Source of the DNA: Burkholderia cepacia
Lineage (GTDB): Bacteria > Pseudomonadota > Gammaproteobacteria > Burkholderiales > Burkholderiaceae
Reading direction: 5' to 3'
Assembly (NCBI RefSeq): GCF_029962485.1
Contig: NZ_CP073637.1
Location: 1,674,001-1,738,000, forward strand
Length of the DNA: 64,000 nucleotides
The notes beneath the pieces are model-generated. The model had not been told where the DNA came from. It made no database searches and worked only from the letters and a program-made list of their open reading frames with translations. A program made the position numbers and the translations under genes. Shown piece by piece: positions 42,884-53,346 of this stretch (position 1 is its first letter; every line of letters starts with the position of its first letter).

Positions 42884-43717
42884 TCAGCGCATCATCCGCC
42901 GCCGGAACAGCCACGCGGACAGCAGGAATCCGCCGACCGCGTAGCCCGCGAGCACCGCGACGTGCAACGCGATGTCGGTGGCCGGCCGTCCGAGCATCGC
43001 GGGCCGGATCAGCTCGACCGCGTTCGCGAGCGGCAGCGCCTGCGCCGCGTGCTGCGCGACGGGCGGCAACTGCGTGATCGGGAAGAACACGCCCGACAGC
43101 AGCAGCATCGGCGTCAGCACGAGCGTCTGATAAAACATGAAGAAATCGTAGGACGGCGCAAGTGCCGTGACGATCATCGCGATGCTGGCAAACGCGAGGC
43201 CCGCGAGCGCGATCACGGGCAGCGCCGCGAGCATCGACGGAAACTGCGCATAGCCGAGCGCACTCGCGACCAGCATGATCGCGACCCCCGACAGCATCGC
43301 CTTGCTGGCGCCCCAGACGATTTCGCCGAGCACGATGTCGCCGAGCGCGAGCGGCGTATGCATGATCGCTTCCCACGTGCGCTGCACGTGCATCCGCGAG
43401 AAGCCCGAATACATCGACTCGAAGCTCGCGGACATCATCACGCTCGACCCGACCGTGCCGGCCGCCAGGAACGCGATATACGACACGCCGTCGACATGGC
43501 CGAGCATCAGGCCGAGCCCGAAACCCAGCCCGAACAGATAGATCATCGGATCGGCAAGATTGCCGAACATCGACGCGAGCGCGAGCTTGCGCCAGACGAG
43601 ATAGTTGCGCCGCCAGACGGCAATCCAGTTCGTTGCGTTCGCGGGCATCGCGATCGCGAAGCGTGACTCGCGCGGCGGCGCGGACGGTGTGGCGGCGGAA
43701 TAGTTGCGCACGTCCAT
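42884..43717 (-). CDS. nodJ: ABC-2 type exporter permease (NodJ family)
   Basis: 277 aa with six membrane helices and the NodJ/ABC-2 pattern ([85 protein letters not shown]). Paired with a NodI-type ATPase 6 bp upstream. NodIJ in rhizobia exports lipo-chitin Nod factors; beta-proteobacterial pairs are widespread in bacteria without nodulation genes and their substrate is unknown. Confidence 0.88.
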   Translation of the reverse strand: MDVRNYSAATPSAPPRESRFAIAMPANATNWIAVWRRNYLVWRKLALASMFGNLADPMIYLFGLGFGLGLMLGHVDGVSYIAFLAAGTVGSSVMMSASFESMYSGFSRMHVQRTWEAIMHTPLALGDIVLGEIVWGASKAMLSGVAIMLVASALGYAQFPSMLAALPVIALAGLAFASIAMIVTALAPSYDFFMFYQTLVLTPMLLLSGVFFPITQLPPVAQHAAQALPLANAVELIRPAMLGRPATDIALHVAVLAGYAVGGFLLSAWLFRRRMMR

Positions 43718-43723
43718 GATCGA

Positions 43724-44638
43724 TCAGTCCTGCATTTCGCGGCCCGTAAGCCGCAGGAACACATCCTCCAGATTGGCCGGGCGATGCAGATAGCGCAACC
43801 CCGTGCGACCCTTGAGTCGCGCGCTGAGCGGCTCCGCATCGCTGACGTAGCAGAACAGCGTCTCGCCGCTGATCTCGGTGTGCTTCGCAAATGCCGACAA
43901 CTCGTCGCGCAGCGCGGCCGGATCCGGCCCGTAGATCTCGATCACGTCGCAGCCGATCTCCGATTCGATCAGTGCGTGCGGCGCGCCTTCGGCGATCTTG
44001 CGGCCTTCCTCGATCACGCACAGCCGATCGCACAGGCGTTCGGCTTCTTCCATGAAATGCGTGGTGATCAGGATCGTCTTGCCGCGTGCGAGCAGCGAGC
44101 GCAACCGCTCCCACATCAGGTGCCGCGCCTGCGGATCGAGGCCCGTCGTCGGCTCGTCGAGCACCAGCACGTCGGGATCGTTGACGAGCGCGCGGGCGAG
44201 CGTGAGGCGCCGCCGCATGCCGCCCGACAGTTCGCCGACCTTCGCATCGGCCTTGCTCTCGAGCTTCGCGAATTCGAGCAGCGGCTGCACGAGTGCGCGT
44301 GCGGCCTGCGCCGACATCCCGAAATAGCGGCTGAACACGAGCAGGTTCTCGCGGACAGTGAAGTCGGGGTCGAGATTGTCGAATTGCGGGACGACGCCGA
44401 CGCGCTGGCGTGCATGCCGTGCACGCGATGGAACCGGTTCGCCACACAGGGAAATGGTGCCGGCATCGGGATGCGCGAGACCGAGCAGCATTTTCAGCGT
44501 GGTGGTCTTGCCGGCGCCGTTCGGCCCGAGCAGGCCGTAGCATTCGCCGGCCTGCACGTTGAAGGACAGGTCGTTGACGACGAGCTTGTCGCCATAGCGC
44601 TTTTCGACGTTGCGGAAATCGATCGGTGCGACGGACAT
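43724..44638 (-). CDS. nodI: ABC exporter ATP-binding protein (NodI family)
   Basis: 304 aa. Walker [10 protein letters not shown], signature [15 protein letters not shown], Walker [13 protein letters not shown], and His in [15 protein letters not shown] are intact. The C-terminal DUF4162-type tail ([36 protein letters not shown]) matches NodI. An alternative start at 44644 (MPMSV) differs by two residues. Operon with nodJ downstream. A NodIJ-type drug or lipid exporter. Confidence 0.9.
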   Translation of the reverse strand: MSVAPIDFRNVEKRYGDKLVVNDLSFNVQAGECYGLLGPNGAGKTTTLKMLLGLAHPDAGTISLCGEPVPSRARHARQRVGVVPQFDNLDPDFTVRENLLVFSRYFGMSAQAARALVQPLLEFAKLESKADAKVGELSGGMRRRLTLARALVNDPDVLVLDEPTTGLDPQARHLMWERLRSLLARGKTILITTHFMEEAERLCDRLCVIEEGRKIAEGAPHALIESEIGCDVIEIYGPDPAALRDELSAFAKHTEISGETLFCYVSDAEPLSARLKGRTGLRYLHRPANLEDVFLRLTGREMQD

Positions 44639-44644
44639 GGGCAT

Positions 44645-44970
44645 GTTGTCGTTGTAAGCGGGCGCGCCTGGCGGCCCGATGCGTGGCCGGTTGGCGAACG
44701 GATCGCGCGATTGCTTGTCACATGGGCATGACCGAAGCGCGCGACGCCGGCGTGTTGATGGCCCGCTGGAGTACGAACGGGCCATTCTAGTGCATCGGCT
44801 GCGTCTCTTCAGGGCATGCCTGCACGGTGCGATGCATGCGCGCACCGATCGTGCACTGCATCATCGCGCACGCGCCGAGCGGGGCGAATCAGCGTTTTCC
44901 ATCCCTTGCGTCCTGAATTGCGGCGCACCATGATGAATGCGTAGGCTCGTTGTCGCGATAGGGAGGTTTC
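44645..44970. other. Intergenic region between divergent genes
   Basis: 326 bp between the minus-strand nodI and the plus-strand universal stress gene, with promoters for both. No credible gene or clear repeat. Confidence 0.35.
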
Positions 44971-45468
44971 ATGGCTAGCTACAACAAGATTTTGCTGTGT
45001 TACGACGGCACGCTCGAAGGGCGCAAGGCACTGCGCTGCGGTGCCAATCTCGCAATGGACCTGAAGGCCGAAACGCACTTGCTGTCGGTCGTCGACATGC
45101 GTTCGAGCATTGCGCAAAGCGCGGGTCTGCTGACCGATGTCGCGTGCGGACGGTTCGAGGAAACCGCGCGTGAAATCCTGCAGGAAGGCGTGAACTGGCT
45201 GCGTGAGCGCGGTGTACAGGCCGAGGGCCATTTCGCATTTGGCTATCCGATCGACGAAATCGCGAATCTCGCGACGGAACTGAAGGTTGACCTCGTCGTC
45301 GTCGGCCACCGCTGCCGCAGCGGGCTGTCGAGATGGTGGATGGGGTCGGGCAATACGCAACTGCTCGATCGCGTGAACTGCAGCATCCTGGTGGCGTGTT
45401 CGTCGGCACAGGAGCAGAAAGAAGAAATCGCCCGCGAGCGGGAAGCCGCCACGGCGAACGGCAAATGA
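44971..45468 (+). CDS. Universal stress protein (UspA family)
   Basis: 165 aa single Usp domain. Starts with YNKILLCYDGTLEGRKALRCGANLA and carries the nucleotide-type pattern VVVGHRCRSGLSRWWMGSGNTQLLDRVNCSILV (G-2x-G-9x-G(S/T)), so an ATP-binding subtype is likely. ATG 44971 after GGGAGG. Charged tail (QEQKEEIAREREAATANGK) is unusual. General stress or survival role. Confidence 0.88.
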   Translation: MASYNKILLCYDGTLEGRKALRCGANLAMDLKAETHLLSVVDMRSSIAQSAGLLTDVACGRFEETAREILQEGVNWLRERGVQAEGHFAFGYPIDEIANLATELKVDLVVVGHRCRSGLSRWWMGSGNTQLLDRVNCSILVACSSAQEQKEEIAREREAATANGK

Positions 45469-45553
45469 TCGAATGATTCGATGACGGCCTGACCGGCGAT
45501 GCGCGCCGGTCAGGCGCCGTGCCGCATCAGTGGCACGGGTACCGCGCGGCCTG

Positions 45554-46264
45554 CTACGCGTGCAGGTCGATCGCGGACAATTTCCACGAGAATAGCCCGA
45601 AGCGGTGGAATACCGCCGCGTAGCGCGTGCCGTCGGCACTGCGCTGGTACGTCACGACGAATTCGTCGATATTCCGGTAGCCCGCGCTGGTTTGCTGCTG
45701 ATGCGGCGCATGCGTTGCATCGTTCGCATTGGCCGGCGCGGCAGAGGCCGGAGCCGGTGATGACGCAGCCGCCGCGTCGTTGCCCGGAGCGACGGCGCTT
45801 GCCGGCGCCGGATTGGCCTGCGGTGTGGCCGGCGTATCCGTCGGTGCATTGCCTTGCGGCTGATTCGACCAGTCGGGCGGGCGCTCGCCCGGATTGCCGC
45901 GTGGCGGCAATCCACTCATCAGCGCGGCCACACCCTCCGGTGTTGCGTACGCATCGACCAGCGTGCCGACCAATGCGGACCCGATCAGCGCGCCGATGAC
46001 TGCGAACGGATTGTTCTTCTTCACCGCGTCGATCCGGCGCATCAACTCTTCCGTGACCTGCTGCTTCAGGCTGATGCGCAGCGACGGGAAATCGACATAT
46101 TCGCTGATGGCCTGCGCGTCGCGCGCGTCGATCGCCGATTTCAGGCGACCGAGCGCGACATACGGTGACGCGTACGCATAGCCGATCGCCGCCACGACGG
46201 CGATGGCCAGCACGACGATCAGCAGGGGCTTGAGCCGCCATGCGCGGCTCGAAGATCCAGTCAC
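45554..46264 (-). CDS. DUF2939 membrane protein
   Basis: 236 aa from GTG 46264, which has a GGAGG site eight bases before it; the in-frame ATG at 46354 has none. A single membrane helix near the start (LKPLLIVVLAIAVVAAIGYAYA) is followed by the DUF2939 segment YVALGRLKSAIDARDAQAISEYVDFPSLRISLKQQVTEEL, a long Pro/Ala-rich linker, and a small C-terminal beta domain (DEFVVTYQRSADGTRYAAVFHRFGLFSWKLSAIDLHA). Periplasmic domain presumed. Function unknown. Confidence 0.8.
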   Translation of the reverse strand: MTGSSSRAWRLKPLLIVVLAIAVVAAIGYAYASPYVALGRLKSAIDARDAQAISEYVDFPSLRISLKQQVTEELMRRIDAVKKNNPFAVIGALIGSALVGTLVDAYATPEGVAALMSGLPPRGNPGERPPDWSNQPQGNAPTDTPATPQANPAPASAVAPGNDAAAASSPAPASAAPANANDATHAPHQQQTSAGYRNIDEFVVTYQRSADGTRYAAVFHRFGLFSWKLSAIDLHA

Positions 46265-46293
46265 GTTGCCTCCGGTGCGGGGATGTTCCGCAA

Positions 46294-46629
46294 TCAGAGA
46301 CCGCCAGGCGTAGCCGATCGTTCCTCTGCGATGCAGCGGTCGATCATCCGGCATACAGCATCGATCGTACCGACCATGATCAGGCGCGAACGGCCGTGAT
46401 AGACGCGCACCGGCGCGCGGCGCGCGGGTTCCGCGTGATTCAGGCCGGCGTTCAGCGATACCCGCGCGAACGCGGGGAGCGCCGACGGCAGCAGGGAGGC
46501 CTGCCGTTCGACTGCGACTTCTTCTTGCACGGGCGCGGCCGCGGAGAGCGGTGCGCAGGGCGTCCGGCCGCGCAGATGACGCAGGCGACCGAATTGACGG
46601 AAAGGCAGCAGGCGGGCAAGGCGTTCCAT
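46294..46629 (-). CDS. Small hypothetical protein in the lexA operon
   Basis: 111 aa. Start ATG 46629 after GAGGAG, 26 bp downstream of the lexA stop on the same strand. Arg/Leu-rich N-terminus (MERLARLLPFRQFGRLRHLRGR), and a C-terminal half SRLIMVGTIDAVCRMIDRCIAEERS. Such small genes after lexA in beta-proteobacteria occupy the place of cell-division inhibitors in other genera, but no SulA motif is recognised. It should be SOS-induced with lexA. Confidence 0.7.
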   Translation of the reverse strand: MERLARLLPFRQFGRLRHLRGRTPCAPLSAAAPVQEEVAVERQASLLPSALPAFARVSLNAGLNHAEPARRAPVRVYHGRSRLIMVGTIDAVCRMIDRCIAEERSATPGGL

Positions 46630-46655
46630 GATGTTCTCCTCAGCGAGACGGAATG

Positions 46656-47303
46656 TCAGAGTTCGCCCGAGCGGATCAGCCCGACGGCGATGCCTTCCAG
46701 CGCGAATTCCGCGCTGCCGGCCTTGACGAAGATGTTTTCGTAATCCGGGTTCTCCGCGATCAGCTCGAGACCGCCCGGCCGGCGCATCAGGCGCTTGACC
46801 GTGACGTCGTCGCCGAGACGCGCGACGATGATCTGGCCGTCCTTCGCTTCCGTGCGCTTCTGCACGGCGAGGAGGTCGCCGTCGAGAATGCCGGCGTCGC
46901 GCATCGACAGGCCGCGCACCTTCAACAGGTAGTCGGGCTTGCTCGTGAACAGCGCGGGATCGCATGCGTAGTGCTGCGAGATGTGCTCCTGCGCAAGGAT
47001 CGGGCTACCGGCTGCGACGCGGCCGACGAGCGGCAGCGACAACTGCATCAGGCCGGCGTGCGGCAGCGTGAACTGGTGCGGGGCATCGTCGATGCCGAGC
47101 AGGCGGATGCCGCGCGACGCGCCGGCAGCCAGCTCGATCACGCCCTTGCGTGCCAGCGCACGCAGGTGCTCCTCGGCCGCATTCGGCGAGCTGAAGCCCA
47201 GTTCGGCCGCGATCTCGGCGCGGGTGGGCGGGAATCCGGAGCGCTCGATCGCGCGACGGATCAAGTCGAACACTTGCTGCTGACGGGCGGTGAGTTTGGT
47301 CAT
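46656..47303 (-). CDS. lexA: LexA repressor
   Basis: 215 aa. N-terminal winged helix ([47 protein letters not shown]), self-cleavage site Ala98-Gly99 (GRVAAGS), and catalytic Ser133 (RGLSM) with Lys170 (VTVKR). It represses DNA-damage genes until RecA* triggers cleavage. Two perfect SOS boxes lie just upstream, so it is autoregulated. It is followed by a small gene in the same operon. Confidence 0.97.
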   Translation of the reverse strand: MTKLTARQQQVFDLIRRAIERSGFPPTRAEIAAELGFSSPNAAEEHLRALARKGVIELAAGASRGIRLLGIDDAPHQFTLPHAGLMQLSLPLVGRVAAGSPILAQEHISQHYACDPALFTSKPDYLLKVRGLSMRDAGILDGDLLAVQKRTEAKDGQIIVARLGDDVTVKRLMRRPGGLELIAENPDYENIFVKAGSAEFALEGIAVGLIRSGEL

Positions 47304-47310
47304 GGCTCAA

Positions 47311-47326
47311 CTGTATGGATAGACAG
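47311..47326. promoter_or_regulatory. LexA box 1 of lexA
   Basis: CTGTATGGATAGACAG, fits CTGT-N8-ACAG exactly, 8 bp from the lexA start codon. Confidence 0.93.
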
Positions 47327-47330
47327 TGAG

Positions 47331-47346
47331 CTGTATTTTTATACAG
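47331..47346. promoter_or_regulatory. LexA box 2 of lexA
   Basis: CTGTATTTTTATACAG, fits CTGT-N8-ACAG exactly, spaced 4 bp from box 1 (20 bp centre to centre), giving two sites on the same helix face region. Confidence 0.93.
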
Positions 47347-47475
47347 TACTTCGGGAATTTCAAGTGTTACTTGAGGTTCGACGCGATCACGCCGGTTCCG
47401 GCGTGATTTCGCGACGTCCGGACGGCGGTTTATCTGCCGCAACCGTCCATCCCGTCTGCGTTAGCACTTTTGAGT

Positions 47476-47505
47476 ATTAAAAAATGAAGAACGATTATTT
47501 TTAAT
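47476..47505. promoter_or_regulatory. Candidate CysB operator upstream of sbp
   Basis: ATTAAAAA (47476-47483) and TTTTTAAT (47498-47505), 8-bp arms with a 14-bp spacer, in the AT-rich promoter region 63 bp before the sbp start. A TAGACTG element at 47522-47528 (also before ssuD) may be the -10 region. Assignment to CysB is by context (cysB is the last gene of the cluster). Confidence 0.45.
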
Positions 47506-47567
47506 CATGTAACCCGTTCGTTAGACTGGCCCGACATCGCAATACCGACAACACTGGAGAACCAAGG

Positions 47568-48605
47568 ATGGCGAAGCGCAATACGGGGCTGGTGGGCGGA
47601 GTGGGCCGCCTGATCGCAACACTCGCGCTGGGCGCGGCGGCGGCGCTGGGCGTCGCGACGCATGCCCAGGCCGATACGACGTTCCTGAACGTGTCGTACG
47701 ACCCGACGCGCGAGCTGTATCAGGACTTCAACCAGGCGTTCGGCAAGGAGTGGAAGGCGAAGACGGGCGAGACCGTCAACTTCAAGCAGTCGCACGGCGG
47801 GTCCGGCGCGCAGGCGCGCTCGGTGCTCGACGGCCTGCAGGCCGACGTCGTCACGCTGGCGCTCGCGTACGACATCGACGCGCTCGCGAACAAGGGGCTT
47901 GTGAACAAGGACTGGCAGAAGCGCCTGCCCGACAACGCATCGCCGTACACGTCGACGATCGTGTTCCTGGTGCGCAAGGGCAATCCGAAGGGAATCAAGG
48001 ACTGGGACGACCTGACCAAGCCGGGCATCTCGATCGTCACGCCGAATCCGAAGACCTCGGGCGGCGCACGCTGGAACTACCTGGCCGCATGGGCGTACGC
48101 CGTGCACAAGCCGGGCGGCAACGAGCAGACGGCCAAGGAATTCGTCACGAAGCTCTACAAGAACGCAGGCGTGCTGGATTCGGGCGCGCGAGGCGCGACG
48201 ACGAGCTTCGTGCAGCGCGGGATCGGCGACGTGCTGATCGCATGGGAAAACGAGGCATTCCTGTCGGTGAAGGAATTCGGCACCGACAAGTTCGAGATCG
48301 TCGTGCCGTCCGTGAGCATCCTGGCCGAGCCGCCCGTCGCGGTCGTCGACAAGGTGGTCGACAAGAAGGGCACGCGCAAGCTGGCCGACGCGTACCTGAA
48401 TTTCCTGTACAGCCCGCAGGGCCAGGAGATCGCGGCGCGCAACTACTACCGGCCGCGTTCGAAGAACGTGCCGGCGGAACTGACGAAGCAGTTCCCGAAG
48501 CTGAAGCTGTACACGGTCGACGACACGTTCGGCGGCTGGACGAATGCGCAGAAGACGCATTTCGCGGACGGCGGCGTGTTCGACTCGATCTACAAGCCGC
48601 AGTAA
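47568..48605 (+). CDS. sbp: Sulfate-binding periplasmic protein
   Basis: 345 aa. Signal peptide (to about HAQA) then the Sbp family sequence: [84 protein letters not shown]. Binds sulfate (or thiosulfate) without a metal, via backbone NH groups. First gene of sbp-cysT-cysW-cysA-cysB. CysB-type control is likely. Confidence 0.95.
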   Translation: MAKRNTGLVGGVGRLIATLALGAAAALGVATHAQADTTFLNVSYDPTRELYQDFNQAFGKEWKAKTGETVNFKQSHGGSGAQARSVLDGLQADVVTLALAYDIDALANKGLVNKDWQKRLPDNASPYTSTIVFLVRKGNPKGIKDWDDLTKPGISIVTPNPKTSGGARWNYLAAWAYAVHKPGGNEQTAKEFVTKLYKNAGVLDSGARGATTSFVQRGIGDVLIAWENEAFLSVKEFGTDKFEIVVPSVSILAEPPVAVVDKVVDKKGTRKLADAYLNFLYSPQGQEIAARNYYRPRSKNVPAELTKQFPKLKLYTVDDTFGGWTNAQKTHFADGGVFDSIYKPQ

Positions 48606-48726
48606 CGCCATAACGACAGCGGCGCGCCACGCAGCGCGCCGCATCCCCGACGGCCTGCCGGCGCGATTCACTGCGCCGGCGTTTGCGTCGGACCCATGAG
48701 CAGCATCGACCCAGCAAGAGCATCCG

Positions 48727-49620
48727 ATGACGACGTACACCTTTCGCAAGCCGAGCGCGCTGCCCGGTTTCGGCGTGACACTCGGCATCACGGTGGCCTA
48801 TTTGAGCCTCGTGGTGCTGATCCCGCTCGCCGCCACGTTCCTGAAGACCGCGACGCTGTCGTGGGACCAGTTCGTCACCGCCGTCACGTCGCCGCGCGTG
48901 CTCGCGTCGTACCGGCTGACGTTCACGTCCGCACTTGGCGGCGCGCTGATCAACGCCGTGTTCGGCTTCCTCGTCGCGTGGGTGCTCGTGCGCTACACGT
49001 TCCCGTTCAAGCGCCTCGTCGATGCGATCGTCGACCTGCCGTTCGCGCTGCCGACGTCGGTCGCCGGCATCTCGCTCGCGGCCGTCTACGCGACCAACGG
49101 CTGGGTCGGCCAGTATCTCGCGCCGCTCGGCATCAAGATCGCGTTCACGCCGGCCGGTGTGCTGGTCGCGCTGACCTTCATCGGGCTGCCGTTCGTCGTG
49201 CGCACCGTGCAGCCGGTGCTCGAGGATTTCGAGCGCGAGCAGGAAGAAGCGGCAGCATGCCTCGGCGCATCGCGCTGGCTGACGTTCCGCCGCGTCGTGC
49301 TGCCGGCCGTGCTGCCGGCGCTCCTCACCGGTTTCGCGCTCGCGTTCGCGCGTGCGCTCGGCGAATACGGGTCGGTGATCTTCATCGCCGGCAACGTGCC
49401 GATGAAATCCGAGATCACGTCGCTGCTGATCATCACGAAGCTCGAGCAGTACGACTACGCGGGCGCGACCGCGCTGGCGGTCGTGATGCTGGTCGTGTCG
49501 TTCCTGATGCTGCTGCTGATCAACACGCTGCAATGGTATTTGCAGCGCCGCACGAGCAAGGGCGCCAGCGGCCCCGCGCCCGCCGCCGTCACCGCCGTCG
49601 CAGCAGGAGGCCAGCAATGA
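48727..49620 (+). CDS. cysT: Sulfate/thiosulfate ABC transporter permease CysT
   Basis: 297 aa with six or so membrane helices and the EAA loop [34 protein letters not shown]. The family segments [30 protein letters not shown] and [24 protein letters not shown] fit CysT (CysU). It overlaps the cysW start by 4 bp. Works with CysW and CysA to import sulfate. Confidence 0.95.
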   Translation: MTTYTFRKPSALPGFGVTLGITVAYLSLVVLIPLAATFLKTATLSWDQFVTAVTSPRVLASYRLTFTSALGGALINAVFGFLVAWVLVRYTFPFKRLVDAIVDLPFALPTSVAGISLAAVYATNGWVGQYLAPLGIKIAFTPAGVLVALTFIGLPFVVRTVQPVLEDFEREQEEAAACLGASRWLTFRRVVLPAVLPALLTGFALAFARALGEYGSVIFIAGNVPMKSEITSLLIITKLEQYDYAGATALAVVMLVVSFLMLLLINTLQWYLQRRTSKGASGPAPAAVTAVAAGGQQ

Positions 49621-50561
49621 GCCAGGAGGCCACCGTCGTGCTGAAAACCCCGTCGCCGGCCGTGCGCGCCACGAAACGGCTCGACCCCGTCAGCGAGTCG
49701 CGCGTCGTGCGCTGGCTGCTCACGGGCATCGCGCTGGCGTTCCTCGCGTTCTTCCTCGTCGTGCCGCTCGCCGCGGTGTTCGTCGAGGCGCTGCGCAAGG
49801 GCGTCGGCTTCTATCTCGAATCGCTGGCCGATCCCGATGCGTGGTCGGCGATCAAGCTGACGCTGACCGTCGCGGTGATCGCCGTGCCGCTGAACCTCGT
49901 GTTCGGCGTGTGCGCGTCGTGGGCGATCGCGAAGTTCGAATTCCGCGGCAAGGCGCTGCTGACGACGCTGATCGACCTGCCGTTCTCGGTGTCGCCCGTG
50001 ATCTCGGGCCTCGTGTACGTGCTGCTGTTCGGCGCGCAGGGCTGGCTCGGGCCGTGGCTGCAGGACCACGACGTGCAGATCATCTTCGCGGTGCCGGGCA
50101 TCGTGCTCGCGACCATCTTCGTCACGTTCCCGTTCGTCGCGCGCGAGCTGATCCCGCTGATGCAGGCGCAAGGCACCGACGAGGAGGAAGCCGCGCGTGT
50201 GCTCGGCGCGTCGGGCTGGCAGATCTTCCGGCGCGTGACGCTGCCGAACGTGAGGTGGGGCCTGCTGTACGGCGTGATCCTGTGCAACGCGCGCGCGATG
50301 GGCGAGTTCGGCGCAGTGTCGGTCGTGTCGGGCCACATCCGCGGCGTGACCGACACGATGCCGCTGCACGTCGAGATCCTGTACAACGAATACAACTTCG
50401 CGGCGGCGTTCGCGGTGGCGTCGGTGCTGGCGCTGCTCGCGCTCGTGACGCTCGCGCTGAAGCTGATCGCCGAGCGTCATCTCGCCGCCGAACTGGCCGG
50501 CGCGAGCGACACCGTTCCCGCACATGCCGGCCCCGTCGCCGCCGTTTCGTCGAAATCGTAA
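49617..50561 (+). CDS. cysW: Sulfate/thiosulfate ABC transporter permease CysW
   Basis: 314 aa with six membrane helices. EAA loop [33 protein letters not shown], and [37 protein letters not shown], match CysW. ATG 49617 overlaps the cysT stop (ATGA). N-terminal 25 residues are a cytosolic extension. Partner of CysT. Confidence 0.95.
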   Translation: MSQEATVVLKTPSPAVRATKRLDPVSESRVVRWLLTGIALAFLAFFLVVPLAAVFVEALRKGVGFYLESLADPDAWSAIKLTLTVAVIAVPLNLVFGVCASWAIAKFEFRGKALLTTLIDLPFSVSPVISGLVYVLLFGAQGWLGPWLQDHDVQIIFAVPGIVLATIFVTFPFVARELIPLMQAQGTDEEEAARVLGASGWQIFRRVTLPNVRWGLLYGVILCNARAMGEFGAVSVVSGHIRGVTDTMPLHVEILYNEYNFAAAFAVASVLALLALVTLALKLIAERHLAAELAGASDTVPAHAGPVAAVSSKS

Positions 50562-50574
50562 AGAGGCAACCAGA

Positions 50575-51633
50575 ATGGGTATCACCGTCCGTAACCTTCA
50601 GAAGCGCTTCGGCGATTTCACCGCGCTCGACAACGTATCGCTCGACTTTCCGCCGGGCGAACTGGTTGCACTGCTCGGGCCGTCCGGCTGCGGCAAGACC
50701 ACGCTGCTGCGCGTGATCGCGGGCCTCGAGCACGCGGACGCCGGCCAGGTCGTGCTGCAGGGGCTCGATGTCGCGTCGGTCGGCGCGCGCGATCGCCAGG
50801 TCGGCTTCGTGTTCCAGCACTACGCGCTGTTCCGCCACATGACGGTATTCGAGAACGTCGCATTCGGGCTGCGCGTGAAGCCGCGCCGCGAGCGGCCGTC
50901 GGAGGCGGCGATTCGCGACAAGGTGCATGAATTGCTGAAGCTCGTGCAGCTCGACTGGCTCGCGCAGCGCTATCCGTCCGAGCTGTCGGGCGGCCAGCGC
51001 CAGCGCATCGCGCTGGCCCGCGCGCTCGCGGTCGAGCCGAAGGTGCTGCTGCTCGACGAGCCGTTCGGCGCGCTCGACGCGAAGGTCCGCAAGGAGTTGC
51101 GCGGCTGGCTGCGCCGGCTGCACGACGACCTGCACATCTCGACGATCTTCGTCACGCACGACCAGGAGGAGGCGCTGGAAGTCGCGGACCGCATCGTCGT
51201 GCTGAATCGCGGCCACGTCGAGCAGGTCGGCAGCCCGCAGGACGTCTACGATCATCCGCAAAGCGCGTTCGTGTACGAGTTTCTCGGCGCGGCGAACCGG
51301 CTGCCGGGCACAGTGGCCGGGCGCGGCTTCGTCGCCGAGGGCGCGGCTGCGCCGATCGAGGTCGACGCCGATTTCGCGGGCCCCGCGAACGCCTACGTGC
51401 GACCGCACGACCTGCAGCTGTGGCCGGCGGGCGAAGGGCACCGCGACGGCATCGCGGTGGACGTGCGCCGCGTGATTCCGCTCGGCGGGTCGGTGCGTGT
51501 GGAGCTCGAGGCACGCGCGGGCGGTGCGCTCGAGGCCGAACTCGATCGCGATGCATGGCGGGCGCTGTCGTTGCAGGTCGGCGACGGTGCGACGGCCGTG
51601 CCGCGCGCGGTGCGTGTGTTTCCCGCGCGTTGA
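50575..51633 (+). CDS. cysA: Sulfate/thiosulfate ABC transporter ATP-binding protein CysA
   Basis: 352 aa. Walker [11 protein letters not shown]-loop FVFQHYALF, signature [15 protein letters not shown], Walker [13 protein letters not shown], and H-loop [21 protein letters not shown] are all in place. A C-terminal TOBE-type region (about 250-352; [20 protein letters not shown]) follows. ATG 50575 after AAGAGGC, 13 bp past cysW. Energises sulfate uptake. Confidence 0.95.
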   Translation: MGITVRNLQKRFGDFTALDNVSLDFPPGELVALLGPSGCGKTTLLRVIAGLEHADAGQVVLQGLDVASVGARDRQVGFVFQHYALFRHMTVFENVAFGLRVKPRRERPSEAAIRDKVHELLKLVQLDWLAQRYPSELSGGQRQRIALARALAVEPKVLLLDEPFGALDAKVRKELRGWLRRLHDDLHISTIFVTHDQEEALEVADRIVVLNRGHVEQVGSPQDVYDHPQSAFVYEFLGAANRLPGTVAGRGFVAEGAAAPIEVDADFAGPANAYVRPHDLQLWPAGEGHRDGIAVDVRRVIPLGGSVRVELEARAGGALEAELDRDAWRALSLQVGDGATAVPRAVRVFPAR

Positions 51634-51708
51634 CGAGAAAATGCAGGGCAGGGGGCGGAATACGCTCCGAATCGACAATCAAACAACGACAGCCTAAGAG
51701 GCATACCC

Positions 51709-52635
51709 ATGAATTTTCAGCAATTGCGGTTCGTGCGCGAAGCGGTGCGCCAGAACATGAACCTGACGGAAGTCGCGAACGTGCTGTACACGTCGCAGTC
51801 GGGCGTGTCGAAGCAGATCAAGGATCTCGAGGATGAACTGGGCGTCGACATCTTCATCCGGCGCGGCAAGCGGTTGACGGGCCTGACGGAGCCCGGCAAG
51901 GCCGTGCACCAGCTGATCGAGCGGATGCTGCTCGATGCCGAGAACCTGCGCCGTGTCGCGCGCCAGTTCGCCGACCAGGACAGCGGCCACCTCGTCGTCG
52001 CGACGACGCACACGCAGGCGCGCTACGCGCTGCCGAAGGTGATCCGGCAGTTCACCGACGTGTTCCCGAAGGTGCATCTGGCGCTGCGCCAGGGCAGCCC
52101 GCAGCAGATCGCGCAGATGATCCTGAACGGCGAAGCCGATCTCGGCATCTCGACCGAGGCGCTCGACCGCTACCCGGACATCGTCACGTTCCCGTGCTAT
52201 TCGTGGCACCACACGGTCGTCGTGCCGAAGGGGCACCCGCTCGTCGGCCGCGAGAACCTGACGCTCGAGGAAATCTCCGAGTACCCGATCATCACGTACG
52301 ACCAGGACTTCACGGGCCGCTCGCACATCGACCAGGCGTTCACGCAGGCGGGCGCGGTGCCGGACGTCGTGCTGACCGCAATCGATGCGGACGTGATCAA
52401 GACCTACGTCGAGCTCGGGATGGGGATCGGCGTGGTCGCCGCGATGGCCTACGATCCGCAGCGCGACACGGGGCTCGTCGCGCTCGATACGCAGCACCTG
52501 TTCGAGGCGAGCACGACGCGCGTCGGTCTGCGCAAGGGCGCGTTCCTGCGCGCGTATGCGTACCGGCTGATCGAGATGTTCGCGCCGCACCTGAACGAAG
52601 CGGAAATCGCGGGGCTGTTGCGCGAAGCCGTTTGA
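51709..52635 (+). CDS. cysB: CysB-type LysR regulator of sulfur assimilation
   Basis: 308 aa. Winged helix with LRFVREAVRQNMNLTEVANVLYTSQSGVSKQIKDLEDELGVDIFIRRGKRLTGLTEPG, the CysB/Cbl hallmark, and sensor domain segments TTHTQARYALPKVIRQF and GMGIGVVAAMAYD. Activates sulfate-starvation genes, with O- or N-acetylserine as inducer in CysB. Burkholderia also has SsuR/Cbl-type paralogues; the place right after cysA favours cysB. 76 bp from cysA. Confidence 0.9.
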   Translation: MNFQQLRFVREAVRQNMNLTEVANVLYTSQSGVSKQIKDLEDELGVDIFIRRGKRLTGLTEPGKAVHQLIERMLLDAENLRRVARQFADQDSGHLVVATTHTQARYALPKVIRQFTDVFPKVHLALRQGSPQQIAQMILNGEADLGISTEALDRYPDIVTFPCYSWHHTVVVPKGHPLVGRENLTLEEISEYPIITYDQDFTGRSHIDQAFTQAGAVPDVVLTAIDADVIKTYVELGMGIGVVAAMAYDPQRDTGLVALDTQHLFEASTTRVGLRKGAFLRAYAYRLIEMFAPHLNEAEIAGLLREAV

Positions 52636-52959
52636 CGGTTGCGCGCCGTCCGGGCAGTCGCCCCGGATGGCGCGACGTGCGCGCATCGCGTCGTACACCG
52701 GGCGGCAGCAGCGGAACGGCTGCCGTCACGGTTGCATGATTCATCGGACCATCGGTTGCGGATGCTGCTCCCGCCCGGTTCTTCGCCATGAGCGGCGATC
52801 GACACGCGTTCTCGTGCCAACAGAACAACAAGACGGCACAGGTGAACGCTTCGATCCGGTGCCGGCCATCCAGGCCGGGCCATGTTTCGGAAGATATGAT
52901 TCAATGCGCGTGCATTGTCTGATGGCGGGTGTTCACGCCGCACGACGAAGAGGCGAACA

Positions 52960-53346
52960 ATGAATCTGAAGTGGTTTCTCTTTTCCTTCAAAGGCCGGAC
53001 CGAGCGCCTGCCGTGGTGGATCTACACGCTGGTTTCCGGGTTGATCGGCGTGTTCTTCGACGCGGGTTCGCGCGGTTCGTCGAACGACGATCTGCCGCTG
53101 GTGGTGGTGCTTGTCGCGGTCGCGATCGCCGTCGTCGCGACGTGGTCGTGGCTGGCGGTCACCGTGAAGCGGCTACACGACATCGACAAGTCGGGGTGGT
53201 GGATGCTGCTGCTGTTCGTGCCGATCGTCGGTGCGATCGCGTTGTTCGTGATGAACGGTTTCATCGCCGGTACGCCGCATGCGAACCGCTTCGGCGAGCC
53301 GCCGGCGATCGACGAAGACGAACCCGCGTCGCAGGATCCGGCGTGA
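52960..53346 (+). CDS. DUF805 membrane protein
   Basis: 128 aa with three or four membrane helices and the DUF805 features: an FSFKGRTERLPWWIYTLVSGL start and AVTVKRLHDIDKSGWWMLLLFVPIVGAIALFVMNGFIAGT (the KRLHDxxxSGWW motif). ATG 52960 after AAGAGGCG. Function of the family is not established. It stands alone between the cys and rbs units. Confidence 0.85.
   Translation: MNLKWFLFSFKGRTERLPWWIYTLVSGLIGVFFDAGSRGSSNDDLPLVVVLVAVAIAVVATWSWLAVTVKRLHDIDKSGWWMLLLFVPIVGAIALFVMNGFIAGTPHANRFGEPPAIDEDEPASQDPA

Noticed and set aside
42884..44638. Nodulation (Nod factor) function of the NodIJ pair
   Set aside because: No nod genes are nearby, and NodIJ-type exporters are common in non-symbiotic beta-proteobacteria.
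48145..49617. 490-codon minus-strand frame over cysT
   Set aside because: Typical antisense shadow in high-GC DNA; the plus strand has a clear CysT protein.
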